Source: Rhodohalobacter mucosus (GTDB lineage Bacteria; Bacteroidota; Rhodothermia; Balneolales; Balneolaceae). Taken from it: a stretch of 64,000 nt of DNA. Positions 25,503 through 32,875 of this stretch are shown here, piece after piece. The position numbers and the translations under genes are program-made. The stretch lies in assembly GCF_003150675.1 (NCBI RefSeq), contig NZ_QGGB01000009.1, positions 186,001 through 250,000 on the forward strand, in the 5' to 3' direction. The notes beneath the pieces were generated by a model, which was not told the origin of the DNA, did no database searches, and saw only the letters and a program-made list of their open reading frames with translations. Position 1 is the first letter of the stretch. Every line of letters begins with the position of its first letter.

Positions 25503-27425
25503 ATGCCAGAGATTAAAAAACTGATTCAAAACGCAATTTCAGCCCTCGAGGCAGAGATTGAAACGGTGAGAGAGAAGCCTTCCACTGATATTCTTTTTAA
25601 TGGGGAGAGGGTTAAAGGAGGACCGGCTGACATGGTTGATTACCGTTTTGAATCGCATCAGCCCGCCATCCGTTTTGCTGAAGAGATCAAGGCCAGGTCG
25701 GGTGAAAAGAGCTGGCTGGTTCATCCATTATCATTTGAGGACAATGTGGTTACACTTCGTTTCCCGGAGGATGCGGGCAATAGAATTGACGAGCTGCAAG
25801 TGGAGTGGGAGAACGACTTCATACTGAAGAGAACACTCTCACGCATTATGAGTCTGCAGGAAAATGAAAACGGTGAATTTAAACGCCTTGAGAGGCTATT
25901 TGATCCGGCCGGCGAGACTGTACCGGCTACGAAAGAGATTGCGGAAGATGGCTTGCGTAACGAGGCTCAGCGAGAGGCCATAGATATGGCAATGAGTCGC
26001 CGAACCGTTTTTATCTGGGGCCCTCCGGGAACCGGAAAAACCGCTACACTGGGATATATAATTGCCAACTATCTGAAACAGGGCAAAAAGGTGCTTTTTG
26101 CGTCCAATACCAACCGCGCCGTGGACGTGGGTTTGCTGAGTGCGCTTGACGCCATGCAGCAAATCGGTTGCCAGGTCCCGCAGCATCGAATAACCCGTTT
26201 TGGGGATGCCGCACTCAATGCTGAGAAGCTGGACGTATACCTATTCGATGTACAGCTTGAGCAGATCCGTGATCGGAAAAAGCAGGAAGCCGGTGAATGG
26301 ATTTCACTGATGAGTAACCGGGAGCAGGCTCTCCGCAAGGTAGAAAAAAGGCTGCGCGATGGAAAACAGCCTACCAGCAACCAGGAACTTGAGCTGAAAC
26401 TGATCAATCAAAAGATTAAGGATGCGGGCGGCCTGGAAGTTCTGGAGGATAAGCTGGATGAGCTGAACCAGGTTAACGACCGTGCGGAGCTTTGGAAAAA
26501 GCAGTTTGTGGCTACCACACTTGCAAAAGTGTGCACATCAGACCTTTTTCACGACATCGAGTTTGATGCGGTTGTTGTGGATGAAGGATCGATGGCAAGC
26601 CTTCCCTATCTGATGGTGCTTGCATCACATGCCAAATGGCATATGGTCGTGGTGGGCGATCCTATGCAGCTTCCGCCCATTGCACTTACAGCAGACACAG
26701 AAGCGCGCGATTTTCTTGAAAAGGACATTTTTACAACCGTATCTGCTGCAGATAAGGGTGAAGAACTGTTCCGGTGGCATGACGATCATCCGGAATTTAC
26801 CGCATTCTTCGATACACAATACCGGCTCGAATCTTCCCTGGCTGATGTAATCAGCACGGTTTTCTATGAAGGCCGCCTTAAAACAGGAAAGCTTGAGAAC
26901 CGTTCTCTCGACCGGCTTTCCGATCGCGCCTTTCACCTGGTGGATACCTCGAAGTACGGGCCCTATCTCGAACAGAAATCGGGAGAAAGAGGCTTCAAGC
27001 CGGTAAACATGGTTCATCAGGAGGTTATTGAGCGATTGGTTAAAAACATGGAAGGGAAAGGCATTTTCATGGAACAGGTAGGTATTATTGTTCCGTTTAG
27101 AAGTGTAGTGTACGATCTGCGAAACCGGCTTTATGAGGCCGGGGTTCGAAATGTGGAGGTGGGTACCATCCACACCTTTCAGGGCCGGGAAAAGGAATAC
27201 ATTATCTTTGACACGGTTATGAGCGGCGAAAAACAGCGGGGCGGTGTTCGCCACTACTCAGTACGCCCCCTTGATGAAGAGAAAAACGGACTGAGCGTGC
27301 CCAGACTGCTGAACGTGGCTTTTTCCAGGAGCCGCAAAGAACTGATTGTAATTGCCGATATGGGACACATCCGGAAAGTATACGGGAATAAGTTTCTGGG
27401 AAGGCTTCTGGGGAGAATTTCTTAG
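25503..27425 (+). CDS. superfamily 1 DNA/RNA helicase, UPF1/IGHMBP2-like
   Basis: A 640-residue AAA_11/AAA_12-type helicase. Walker A GPPGTGKTATLGY is at 173-185 and a Walker B variant VVVDEGSMA near 357-365 (DEGS instead of the common DEAS/DEAQ). Further motifs are VVGDPMQLPP, FFDTQYRLESSLADV, VGTIHTFQGREKEYIIFDTV and LLNVAFSRSRKELIVIAD. A long coiled insertion (~250-330) lies between motifs Ia and II. This class unwinds DNA or RNA 5' to 3'; the cellular role is unknown. A TTG start at 25458 would place the N-terminus inside the heptamer tract, so the ATG at 25503 is preferred. Confidence 0.85.
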   Translation: MPEIKKLIQNAISALEAEIETVREKPSTDILFNGERVKGGPADMVDYRFESHQPAIRFAEEIKARSGEKSWLVHPLSFEDNVVTLRFPEDAGNRIDELQVEWENDFILKRTLSRIMSLQENENGEFKRLERLFDPAGETVPATKEIAEDGLRNEAQREAIDMAMSRRTVFIWGPPGTGKTATLGYIIANYLKQGKKVLFASNTNRAVDVGLLSALDAMQQIGCQVPQHRITRFGDAALNAEKLDVYLFDVQLEQIRDRKKQEAGEWISLMSNREQALRKVEKRLRDGKQPTSNQELELKLINQKIKDAGGLEVLEDKLDELNQVNDRAELWKKQFVATTLAKVCTSDLFHDIEFDAVVVDEGSMASLPYLMVLASHAKWHMVVVGDPMQLPPIALTADTEARDFLEKDIFTTVSAADKGEELFRWHDDHPEFTAFFDTQYRLESSLADVISTVFYEGRLKTGKLENRSLDRLSDRAFHLVDTSKYGPYLEQKSGERGFKPVNMVHQEVIERLVKNMEGKGIFMEQVGIIVPFRSVVYDLRNRLYEAGVRNVEVGTIHTFQGREKEYIIFDTVMSGEKQRGGVRHYSVRPLDEEKNGLSVPRLLNVAFSRSRKELIVIADMGHIRKVYGNKFLGRLLGRIS

Positions 27426-27576
27426 TATTGAGTATTGAGAGGGGGTTTGTTCGCAATGCCCCGGGATCGGGTTACACACCCCTGGTGGTACGCTGAACGC
27501 TTAACCACCTGTCCCCTCTCAAGAGGGGATTCTATTGAGTCCCAAGCAACCCCCTTCTCATTACTCACTACTTAGT
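27424..27576. repeat. intergenic inverted-repeat element with heptamer ends
   Basis: The segment begins AGTATTGAGTATTGAG (two 7-mers) followed by AGGGGG, and ends CCCCCTTCTCATTACTCACT, whose complement is AGTGAGTAATGAGAAGGGGG, so the ends form an imperfect inverted repeat of about 25 bp. Inside are shorter palindromes such as CCCCTCTCAAGAGGGG. It fills the convergent gap between the helicase and kynA. It may serve as a bidirectional terminator and looks like a small non-autonomous repeat. Confidence 0.6.
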
Positions 27577-27583
27577 TTCCCTG

Positions 27584-28378
27584 CTAAAACTTCGACCGGA
27601 TCTCCCATAAATCAGGGAAAATAGGGTTGTTCAGCGTTCGGCGCAGGTATTTGGCTCCGTCGGACCCGCCTGTCCCGCGCTTGGTGCCGATTGTGCGTTC
27701 CACCATTTTCACGTGACGGTAACGCCACTCCATGAGGCCTTCATCATAATCGATCATCAGTTCGCAAAGAAGCGCCGTTTCAGGATCGTTGTTCATGATG
27801 TCGACCAACAGCTTTTGATTGTACTCCGAAGGTTCATGAACCAACCCCTGATCATTTACCCGTTCCGGCCATTCCACGTTGTACTCTTTGTGCTGAAGAT
27901 ATGTACAGAAACTCTCCCAAAGCGTGTATTCCTTCTCGCGGTTCAGCAGGTTTTGCTGAAGGTCGGGCTGGTCTTTATGAACGTCAATGATATGCTTTGA
28001 ACGCATGCCGCAAACGATCTCCATTTCTCGGAACTGCACGGACTGAAAGCCGCTTGCATTCTGTAGAAATCCGCGAAAACTGTTGAACTCAAGAGGAGTC
28101 ATGGTCTCAAGCACATCCACCTGGGAGACCATGGTTTTCAGAATGGTAAGCACCCGCCGCATCGTTTTCGCAGCCCCCCACGTATTTCCTGACTTCAAGT
28201 CTGCCCTGAACTTGTCAAGTTCATGAAGAATTTGTTTGAACCAAAGCTCATACACCTGGTGAATGACGATAAAAAGCATCTCATCGTGCTCGGCGGGTTT
28301 AGACTCGGGCTTCTGAAGATTTAGAAGCTCCTTTACTTTCAGATAAGACGTGTAGGTGAGGCTCTCGGATTGACTCAT
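27584..28378 (-). CDS. kynA: tryptophan 2,3-dioxygenase
   Basis: A 264-residue cytoplasmic heme enzyme that opens the indole ring of L-tryptophan to N-formylkynurenine. The distal segment HDEMLFIVIHQVYELWFKQ contains the active-site His40. The proximal heme ligand is His222 in WRYRHVKMVERTIG, followed by the GTKRGTGGSDG loop that closes over substrate. The length is normal. No other kynurenine-pathway gene is in the window. Flanked on both sides by repeat-rich gaps. Confidence 0.95.
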   Translation of the reverse strand: MSQSESLTYTSYLKVKELLNLQKPESKPAEHDEMLFIVIHQVYELWFKQILHELDKFRADLKSGNTWGAAKTMRRVLTILKTMVSQVDVLETMTPLEFNSFRGFLQNASGFQSVQFREMEIVCGMRSKHIIDVHKDQPDLQQNLLNREKEYTLWESFCTYLQHKEYNVEWPERVNDQGLVHEPSEYNQKLLVDIMNNDPETALLCELMIDYDEGLMEWRYRHVKMVERTIGTKRGTGGSDGAKYLRRTLNNPIFPDLWEIRSKF

Positions 28379-28476
28379 GTGGCTGTGTGGCAGGATGATG
28401 GATTCCGGTTTTCGGGAATATAGGGATTATAGTCGTGAGTCCTGAGTCGTGGGTGTTGAGAAGGATTTAGATTCTA

Positions 28477-28575
28477 CAGACATGGTATGTCTGTTCCATA
28501 CAATGTCATCGATCAACTTCGAATAGGGGTTTCGAACCGGTGCGTTGTTCGGCTCCTGACAGACATACCATGTCT
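28477..28575. repeat. REP-like palindrome pair, copy 1
   Basis: Starts with CAGACATGGTATGTCTG (28477-28493), itself a near-perfect palindrome, and ends with the complementary CAGACATACCATGTCT (28560-28575). The intervening 66 bp differ from those in copy 2. This head-to-tail arrangement with conserved hairpins and variable middle is like the paired REP/BIME units mobilised by REP-associated tyrosine transposases; no such transposase is in this window. Confidence 0.75.
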
Positions 28576-28670
28576 TAAACCATGATGCCGTGGCAGATGA
28601 TTGTCCTTAGCTCACCCTTCAAAATAAGCTGTTTTCAACATGGGTCATGGTAATTGGGGCGTTACGAATA

Positions 28671-28768
28671 CAGACATGGTATGTCTGCTTGAGGCATATT
28701 TTCAATCCGGATCGAGTCATGGTTTAGAAAGCGATTCAGGCAAGGTGCAGGACAGACATACCATGTCT
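28671..28768. repeat. REP-like palindrome pair, copy 2
   Basis: Same terminal palindromes as copy 1: CAGACATGGTATGTCTG at 28671-28687 and CAGACATACCATGTCT at 28753-28768. The copies are offset by 193-194 bp, so pair length and pair spacing are nearly constant. The centre sequence is unrelated to that of copy 1, so selection or mobility seems to act on the hairpins. Confidence 0.75.
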
Positions 28769-28802
28769 TAAATCTCAATACTCAATACTCAATACTCAAT
28801 TC

Positions 28803-30557
28803 TCAAGAGTCCCTACACCACTCCTCAAACTCTTTCCTGCTCTTTGTATTCAATACCCGTGCCGGTTCGAATTTTGCTTTTCGGGCAATCATCACACCAT
28901 AACGGATATAATCGATTCCGTCTGTGCTGTGCGCATCGGGGTTAATGCAGGTGATAAGACCCGTTTCACCGGCCTTGTTTCCGTATCGCCAGTCCAGATC
29001 GAGCCGCCAAGGATTGGCATTGATTTCGATCACGGTATTGTGCTTTGCAGCCAGTTCAATCAGTTTATTGAGATCCAGCTTACTTTCCTCGCGCTTGAGG
29101 AGCAGGCGTCCGGTCGGGTGGCCCACGATCCGCGTAAACGGATTCTTGATTGCTGCCTCGAACCGCTGCATCATCTTCTCAAGGGGCATTTCCATACCGC
29201 TGTGCACGCTGGCTATTACAAAGTCGAAGCCGGCCAGAATCTCGTCGGGGTAGTCGAGCGAACCGTCGCTGAGAATGTCGGATTCAATTCCCTTGAAGAT
29301 TCTGAAGTTTTTACCATCTGCTTCATACTCCCGGTTCAGTTCGTCGATCTCTTCCCACTGCTTTCTGACATCTTCAAGGGTAAGACCGCCGGCATAGGCC
29401 GCCGTTTTGGAGTGGTCGGTAAGTCCCAGATATTCATATCCGCGGTCCATACAGGCTTCCGCCATCTGTCTGATGGTATACTTGCCATCGCTCCATGTGC
29501 TGTGCGCGTGCACAACGCCCCTAATATTCTCTTCTTCGACCAGATCCATTGACTCATGCTGTTCATAATAGTCAAACTCTCCGCGGTCTTCCCTGTGCTC
29601 CGGGGGGATAAAATGGAGATCCAGTTTTTTGTAAATGGCGGATTCAGAATCGGTTTTCACGGGCCGATCAAAATCGGTATCGCCATCTTCGGTTAGTTTA
29701 AATAGGCCGTACTCATTCAGGGCCATTCCACGCTCTCGGGCGCGCTGACGAAGAACAATATTGTGCTCCTTGCTCCCGGTGAAATACATCAGGGCAGCGG
29801 CGTATTGATCCGGTTTTACGATACGGAGATCCACCTGTCGGCCCGTTTCGGTTCGCACGGAGCTTTTGGTTTCTCCTTGTCCCAAAATTTCCACGATCAG
29901 TTCATGGTTTACAAATGCGTCAAAAATCGATTCAGCATCTTTCTGATCTGCTGCTGCAAGAATATCGATGTCACCAATGGTTTCCCTTCGCCGGCGCAGG
30001 GACCCCGCAATCCCGCACTGCTGTACCCCCTTGATGTTTTTCACGAATTCAAAGACGGGTTCTGCGATTTCGAGTGCCTGATCCAGATGGGCCCGTTCAC
30101 CGTACTTTTCCAGATATGCAATGGATTTGAGAATTTTATCGGCCGATTTTTGTCCCAGTCCGGGCAGATCGGCCACCGCACCGCTCTGGCACGCCTCTTT
30201 AAGCTGGGTGAGTTCGGTGATCTCCAGTTCTTTGTGGATTTTCACAATATTTTTAGGTCCCAGTCCCGAAATATTCAGCCATTCGATGAGCCCTTTGGGT
30301 ACGCGCTCTTTGAGCGCTTCCAACACGGGCATGGTTCCGGTTTCGGCAAAAGCTTTAATGTCTTCCGCAATGGATTTGCCGATTCCCTTGATGCCGGTCA
30401 GGGTATCTTCTTCGACATGTTTATTGATGTCATCGTTGAGTCCCTCGATTGTCTGTGCGGCACGGTCGAATGCAATGGCTCGGAACCGATTTTCTCCGGC
30501 CAGCTGCATCAGGTTGTATACTTCACGAAGTTTTGCGGCGACGTCCTGGTTGGTCAT
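28803..30557 (-). CDS. polX: DNA polymerase/3'-5' exonuclease PolX
   Basis: A 584-residue family X polymerase with a C-terminal PHP nuclease. N-terminal helix-hairpin-helix repeats (LTGIKGIGKSIAEDIKAF, LNISGLGPKNIVKIHKEL, LPGLGQKSADKI) are followed by the nucleotidyltransferase motif GSLRRRRETIGDIDILAA near 185-202 and the thumb. The PHP domain begins VHAHSTWSDGKYTIRQM (~345) and carries GLTDHSKTA, SVHSGMEMP and NPDAHSTDGIDYI metal-ligand motifs. It functions in base-excision gap filling and end processing. Its stop overlaps the edge of the CTCAATA repeat tract. Confidence 0.95.
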   Translation of the reverse strand: MTNQDVAAKLREVYNLMQLAGENRFRAIAFDRAAQTIEGLNDDINKHVEEDTLTGIKGIGKSIAEDIKAFAETGTMPVLEALKERVPKGLIEWLNISGLGPKNIVKIHKELEITELTQLKEACQSGAVADLPGLGQKSADKILKSIAYLEKYGERAHLDQALEIAEPVFEFVKNIKGVQQCGIAGSLRRRRETIGDIDILAAADQKDAESIFDAFVNHELIVEILGQGETKSSVRTETGRQVDLRIVKPDQYAAALMYFTGSKEHNIVLRQRARERGMALNEYGLFKLTEDGDTDFDRPVKTDSESAIYKKLDLHFIPPEHREDRGEFDYYEQHESMDLVEEENIRGVVHAHSTWSDGKYTIRQMAEACMDRGYEYLGLTDHSKTAAYAGGLTLEDVRKQWEEIDELNREYEADGKNFRIFKGIESDILSDGSLDYPDEILAGFDFVIASVHSGMEMPLEKMMQRFEAAIKNPFTRIVGHPTGRLLLKREESKLDLNKLIELAAKHNTVIEINANPWRLDLDWRYGNKAGETGLITCINPDAHSTDGIDYIRYGVMIARKAKFEPARVLNTKSRKEFEEWCRDS

Positions 30558-30818
30558 AAACGTTAAAAATTATGAGGTTGTATTAAGTATGCCACGGGAG
30601 GCACGGAAGAGGTGAATAATGATTTTCATCACGGGTCTTACGGTTATTAAAAGGATGAATTAACGGATATTCAAGATTTCTGAATTATATAAAGTAAGAT
30701 ATCCTTAAATCCGTTTCAGGTGATTCTGTTTGTATTCCTTTTTACGGTGAAAAAATGGAGTCTGTCTCTTTACATTTCGAATGGAAAACTGCTATCTTTA
30801 TAAGCTCGATATCAAAAA

Positions 30819-30902
30819 GCCCTGGTGGCGGAATTGGTAGACGCGCACGCTTGAGGGGCGTGTGGCCTAACGGCCGTGATGGTTCGACTCCATTCCAGGG
30901 CA
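30819..30902 (+). tRNA. tRNA-Leu (anticodon GAG)
   Basis: An 84-nt class II tRNA. The acceptor stem GCCCTGG pairs with CCAGGGC and A follows as discriminator; CCA is not encoded. The anticodon stem CACGC/GCGTG encloses TTGAGGG with GAG at 30853-30855. The long variable arm (TGGCC-TAA-CGGCC) and T arm GGTTCGACTCC are intact. A TATCTTTA box at 30793-30800 could be a Bacteroidota-type -7 promoter element. A strong terminator follows. Confidence 0.97.
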
Positions 30903-30907
30903 CATAC

Positions 30908-30944
30908 AAAAAAGCTCGTAATTGAAAAATTACGAGCTTTTTTT
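30908..30944 (+). terminator. rho-independent terminator of tRNA-Leu
   Basis: A perfect 16-bp stem AAAAAAGCTCGTAATT / AATTACGAGCTTTTTT with GAAA loop and trailing T run, 5 bp after the tRNA. An almost identical hairpin (31417-31452) lies in the second repeat copy. The GIY-YIG gene begins immediately past it. Confidence 0.92.
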
Positions 30945-30951
30945 ATTATGG

Positions 30952-31197
30952 ATGATGATCCATGTGTATGCCATTAAAAGTCTGAACCGGAACTACATCT
31001 ACGTTGGGATGACTGACGAGCTTGAGAGACGATTGGATCAGCATCAGAATGGGTATGAAAAGACTACACGCCCATATCGGCCATTTAAGCTTATTTACAC
31101 CGAATTACATCAAGGCCGGAAATCTGCAAGAGCGCGGGAAAAGTATTTGAAGTCTGCTGCTGGGAAACGATTTCTTCGTTCACTTATCAAAAATTAA
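30952..31197 (+). CDS. GIY-YIG nuclease family protein, copy 1
   Basis: An 81-residue single-domain GIY-YIG protein. The signature is present as HVYAIKSLNRNYIYVGMTDE (VYA for GIY, YVG for YIG), followed by the catalytic-Arg helix LERRLDQHQNGYEK and the metal-binding Glu in AREKYLKSAAGKR. These small UPF0213/YhbQ-like proteins are widespread in Bacteroidota, with unproven roles, possibly DNA repair or selfish spread. Two adjacent ATGs (30952, 30955) follow the tRNA terminator; no Shine-Dalgarno is seen. It is part of a duplicated unit. Confidence 0.85.
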   Translation: MMIHVYAIKSLNRNYIYVGMTDELERRLDQHQNGYEKTTRPYRPFKLIYTELHQGRKSARAREKYLKSAAGKRFLRSLIKN

Positions 31198-31201
31198 AAA
31201 C

Positions 31202-31671
31202 CGGCCGTGATGGTTCGACCCTGCCTGACTGCACGGAAGAATGGATTATTAAATTATATTGTGAGATGGTTGTTCATGCTTTTTCATAATTATGAACGGC
31301 AGGCAGGCCTGCCTGACTGCACGGAATACTCAGTCTGGTGTCATATTTTGATCAATGACTGAAATCAGGTTATTTCAAATTATGAACGGCAGGCAGGTCC
31401 ATTCCAGGGCACATACAAAAAGCTCGTAATTGAAAAATTACGAGCTTTTTTTATTATGGATGATGATTCATGTGTATGCCATTAAAAGTCTGAACCGGAA
31501 CTATATCTACGTTGGGATGACTGACGAGCTTGAGAGACGATTGGATCAGCATCAGAATGGGTATGAAAAGACTACACGCCCATATCGGCCATTTAAGCTT
31601 ATTTACACCGAATTACATCAAGGCCGGAAATCTGCAAGAGCGCAGGAAAAGTATTTGAAGTCTGCTGCCGG
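31202..31671. repeat. tandem duplication, copy 2, interrupted
   Basis: The second copy begins with the same 18-bp tRNA fragment (31202-31219). It is then interrupted by 178 bp of paired inverted-repeat elements and resumes with TCCATTCCAGGGCACATAC (31398) exactly where the first part stopped. Homology with copy 1 ends at 31671, inside the nuclease gene. Without the insert the two tRNA pieces would join seamlessly, so the insertion was later than the duplication and caused no target-site duplication. Confidence 0.9.
31220..31397. mobile_element. two adjoining ~90-bp inverted-repeat elements inserted in the tRNA remnant
   Basis: Unit 1 (31220-31307, 88 bp) and unit 2 (31308-31397, 90 bp) both begin CCTGCCTGACTGCACGGAA (last base or two vary) and end TTATGAACGGCAGGCAGG. 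The ends are inverted repeats of CCTGCCTG. The middles are unrelated. They encode nothing. They resemble miniature or REP-type elements; the insertion point splits the duplicated tRNA fragment between C and T of the T arm. Confidence 0.8.
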
Positions 31672-31699
31672 GTTTAACTATGATTGTCGTATTCAATAA
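31460..31699 (+). CDS. GIY-YIG nuclease family protein, copy 2 with altered C-terminus
   Basis: A 79-residue duplicate of the GIY-YIG protein at 30952. It is almost identical up to KYLKSAAG, including the catalytic Arg and Glu (one change, AREKY to AQEKY). The last ten residues (FNYDCRIQ and stop) are unrelated to copy 1, because homology ends at 31671. The missing part is a C-terminal helix, so folding may be affected. It follows a copy of the tRNA terminator rather than a tRNA gene, so its expression is uncertain. Probably a decaying duplicate. Confidence 0.7.
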   Translation: MMIHVYAIKSLNRNYIYVGMTDELERRLDQHQNGYEKTTRPYRPFKLIYTELHQGRKSARAQEKYLKSAAGFNYDCRIQ

Positions 31700-31839
31700 G
31701 GAATGTGATTGCGACTATTTCACGTATCTGATAGCAAACCGGCTGTGTCGGTGAGCAGTAGTATTTCCAATTCGTAAATCCATCTGAAATAAATATATTC
31801 GGCTCACGGGGATTAAAACCAAATCAGATTGGAGTATTT

Positions 31840-32250
31840 ATGAAGATGACTTTTTTCGAAGAGTTCAAAAAATTTGCGATGCGGGGTAATGTGCTTGATC
31901 TGGCCGTGGCCGTTGTGGTCGGTGCAGCTTTTGGGCGCATCATTACTTCTCTGGTCGATGACGTGATTATGCCGCCAATCGGACTATTACTGGCCGGTAT
32001 TGATTTCAGTGAGTTCAGAATTACCCTGCAGGAAGCCACAGCCGGTGCAGCCGCAGTAACCATCAACTATGGTGTGTTTGTGCAGCAAATTGTTAATTTT
32101 CTGATCGTGGCATTCGCCATTTTTGTGGTGATCAAAACATTTGAAAAAATGAAGCGAAAAGAAGATGAAAAACCTGCTGAACCGGCACAGCCGCCCGCAC
32201 AGGAAGTGCTTCTGACGGAGATCCGCGACCTGCTTAAGGATAAATCATAA
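31840..32250 (+). CDS. mscL: large-conductance mechanosensitive channel MscL
   Basis: A 136-residue inner-membrane pentameric channel that opens under hypo-osmotic shock. The N-terminal amphipathic helix and TM1 are seen in EFKKFAMRGNVLDLAVAVVV followed by GAAFGRIITSLVDDVIMP. TM2 is VNFLIVAFAIFVVIKTF. A charged Pro/Glu linker and the C-terminal bundle helix LLTEIRDLLKDK complete it. A GGAG ribosome-binding site precedes the ATG. An imperfect C/G palindrome just downstream (around 32288) might end the transcript. Confidence 0.97.
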   Translation: MKMTFFEEFKKFAMRGNVLDLAVAVVVGAAFGRIITSLVDDVIMPPIGLLLAGIDFSEFRITLQEATAGAAAVTINYGVFVQQIVNFLIVAFAIFVVIKTFEKMKRKEDEKPAEPAQPPAQEVLLTEIRDLLKDKS

Positions 32251-32430
32251 GTAAATTACCAGATCGGTGTTTGCAGCAGATGGGCCAAACCCCCGGGGGA
32301 GGTTTACTCCGGTTTGCAAAATGATTTGCAATGCCGTGCCTGCATACCATTTTTTAATTATACTGTACCATAAGGCTGTGGATTACAGATAGTACTATTT
32401 ATTCAACAAAACCTAACCGGTAAATTAATT

Positions 32431-32772
32431 ATGGAATACTCTACTCTTGAAAAGAAAAACTGTGTTGTAGTAGCTTTAAAGGGGAATTTAATGGGGGGTC
32501 CCGCAAGCGCCGACTTCCAGGCAATGGTTAAGGATCAGATTGAAAAAGGGGAGACGAACCTGATTGGTGATCTGAGCGAGGTGGACTTTATGAATTCATC
32601 TGGACTCGGAGTTCTTATTTCATCGCTCATTTCGTTAAGGAAAGAAGGCGGAGACTTCAAGCTTTGCAGCGCCACCGACCGAATAAAAAGCCTTCTAAAA
32701 GTTTCAAAGCTGTTCACGGTTTTCGACATGTACGAAACACTGGATGAAGCCATTGCCGCCTATCAGGATTGA
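32431..32772 (+). CDS. STAS-domain anti-sigma-factor antagonist
   Basis: A 113-residue single STAS domain. The conserved phosphorylation segment is LSEVDFMNSSGLGVLISSLI, with the serine pair near residue 56. It resembles SpoIIAA/RsbV-type antagonists that bind a serine kinase (RsbW-like) to release a sigma factor or a downstream phosphatase pathway. No kinase or phosphatase partner gene is adjacent, so the target is unknown. Single gene with about 180 bp upstream. Confidence 0.88.
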   Translation: MEYSTLEKKNCVVVALKGNLMGGPASADFQAMVKDQIEKGETNLIGDLSEVDFMNSSGLGVLISSLISLRKEGGDFKLCSATDRIKSLLKVSKLFTVFDMYETLDEAIAAYQD

Positions 32773-32875
32773 GCTATTATCAGTTTCTACAACATTTTTT
32801 TGTCCTCAGCCGTCGCATCATTAAGATGTGAATGGTTGGAAGGCTAAATATGTGAATCAAACTTGATTCATCGCG

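Larger units (their letters stand above)
28432..28801. repeat. kynA-polX gap: heptamer tracts bounding paired palindromes
   Basis: At 28432-28459 are four 7-mers of the type GTCGTGA/GTCCTGA/GTCGTGG. At 28774-28801 CTCAATA is repeated three times plus CTCAATT, running on to the end of polX. The two tracts point in opposite directions (GTGAGTC-like against CTCAATA). Between them lie two ~99-bp palindrome pairs, listed separately. No gene is seen in this 424-bp gap. Confidence 0.85.
30871..31201. repeat. tandem duplication, copy 1 (tRNA-Leu 3' end plus GIY-YIG gene)
   Basis: This is the source unit. It begins in the variable arm of the tRNA (CGGCCGTGATGGTTCGAC), runs through the tRNA 3' end, the terminator and the whole GIY-YIG gene, and ends at 31201, where the same tRNA-internal sequence starts again. 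The second copy is about 98% identical over the shared part, with only about five differences in 275 bp, so the duplication is recent. Confidence 0.9.

Noticed and set aside
31202-31219. A second tRNA-Leu gene in the duplicated segment
   Set aside because: Only the variable arm and T-arm start are copied and they are split by an insertion; no acceptor 5' strand or anticodon arm is present.
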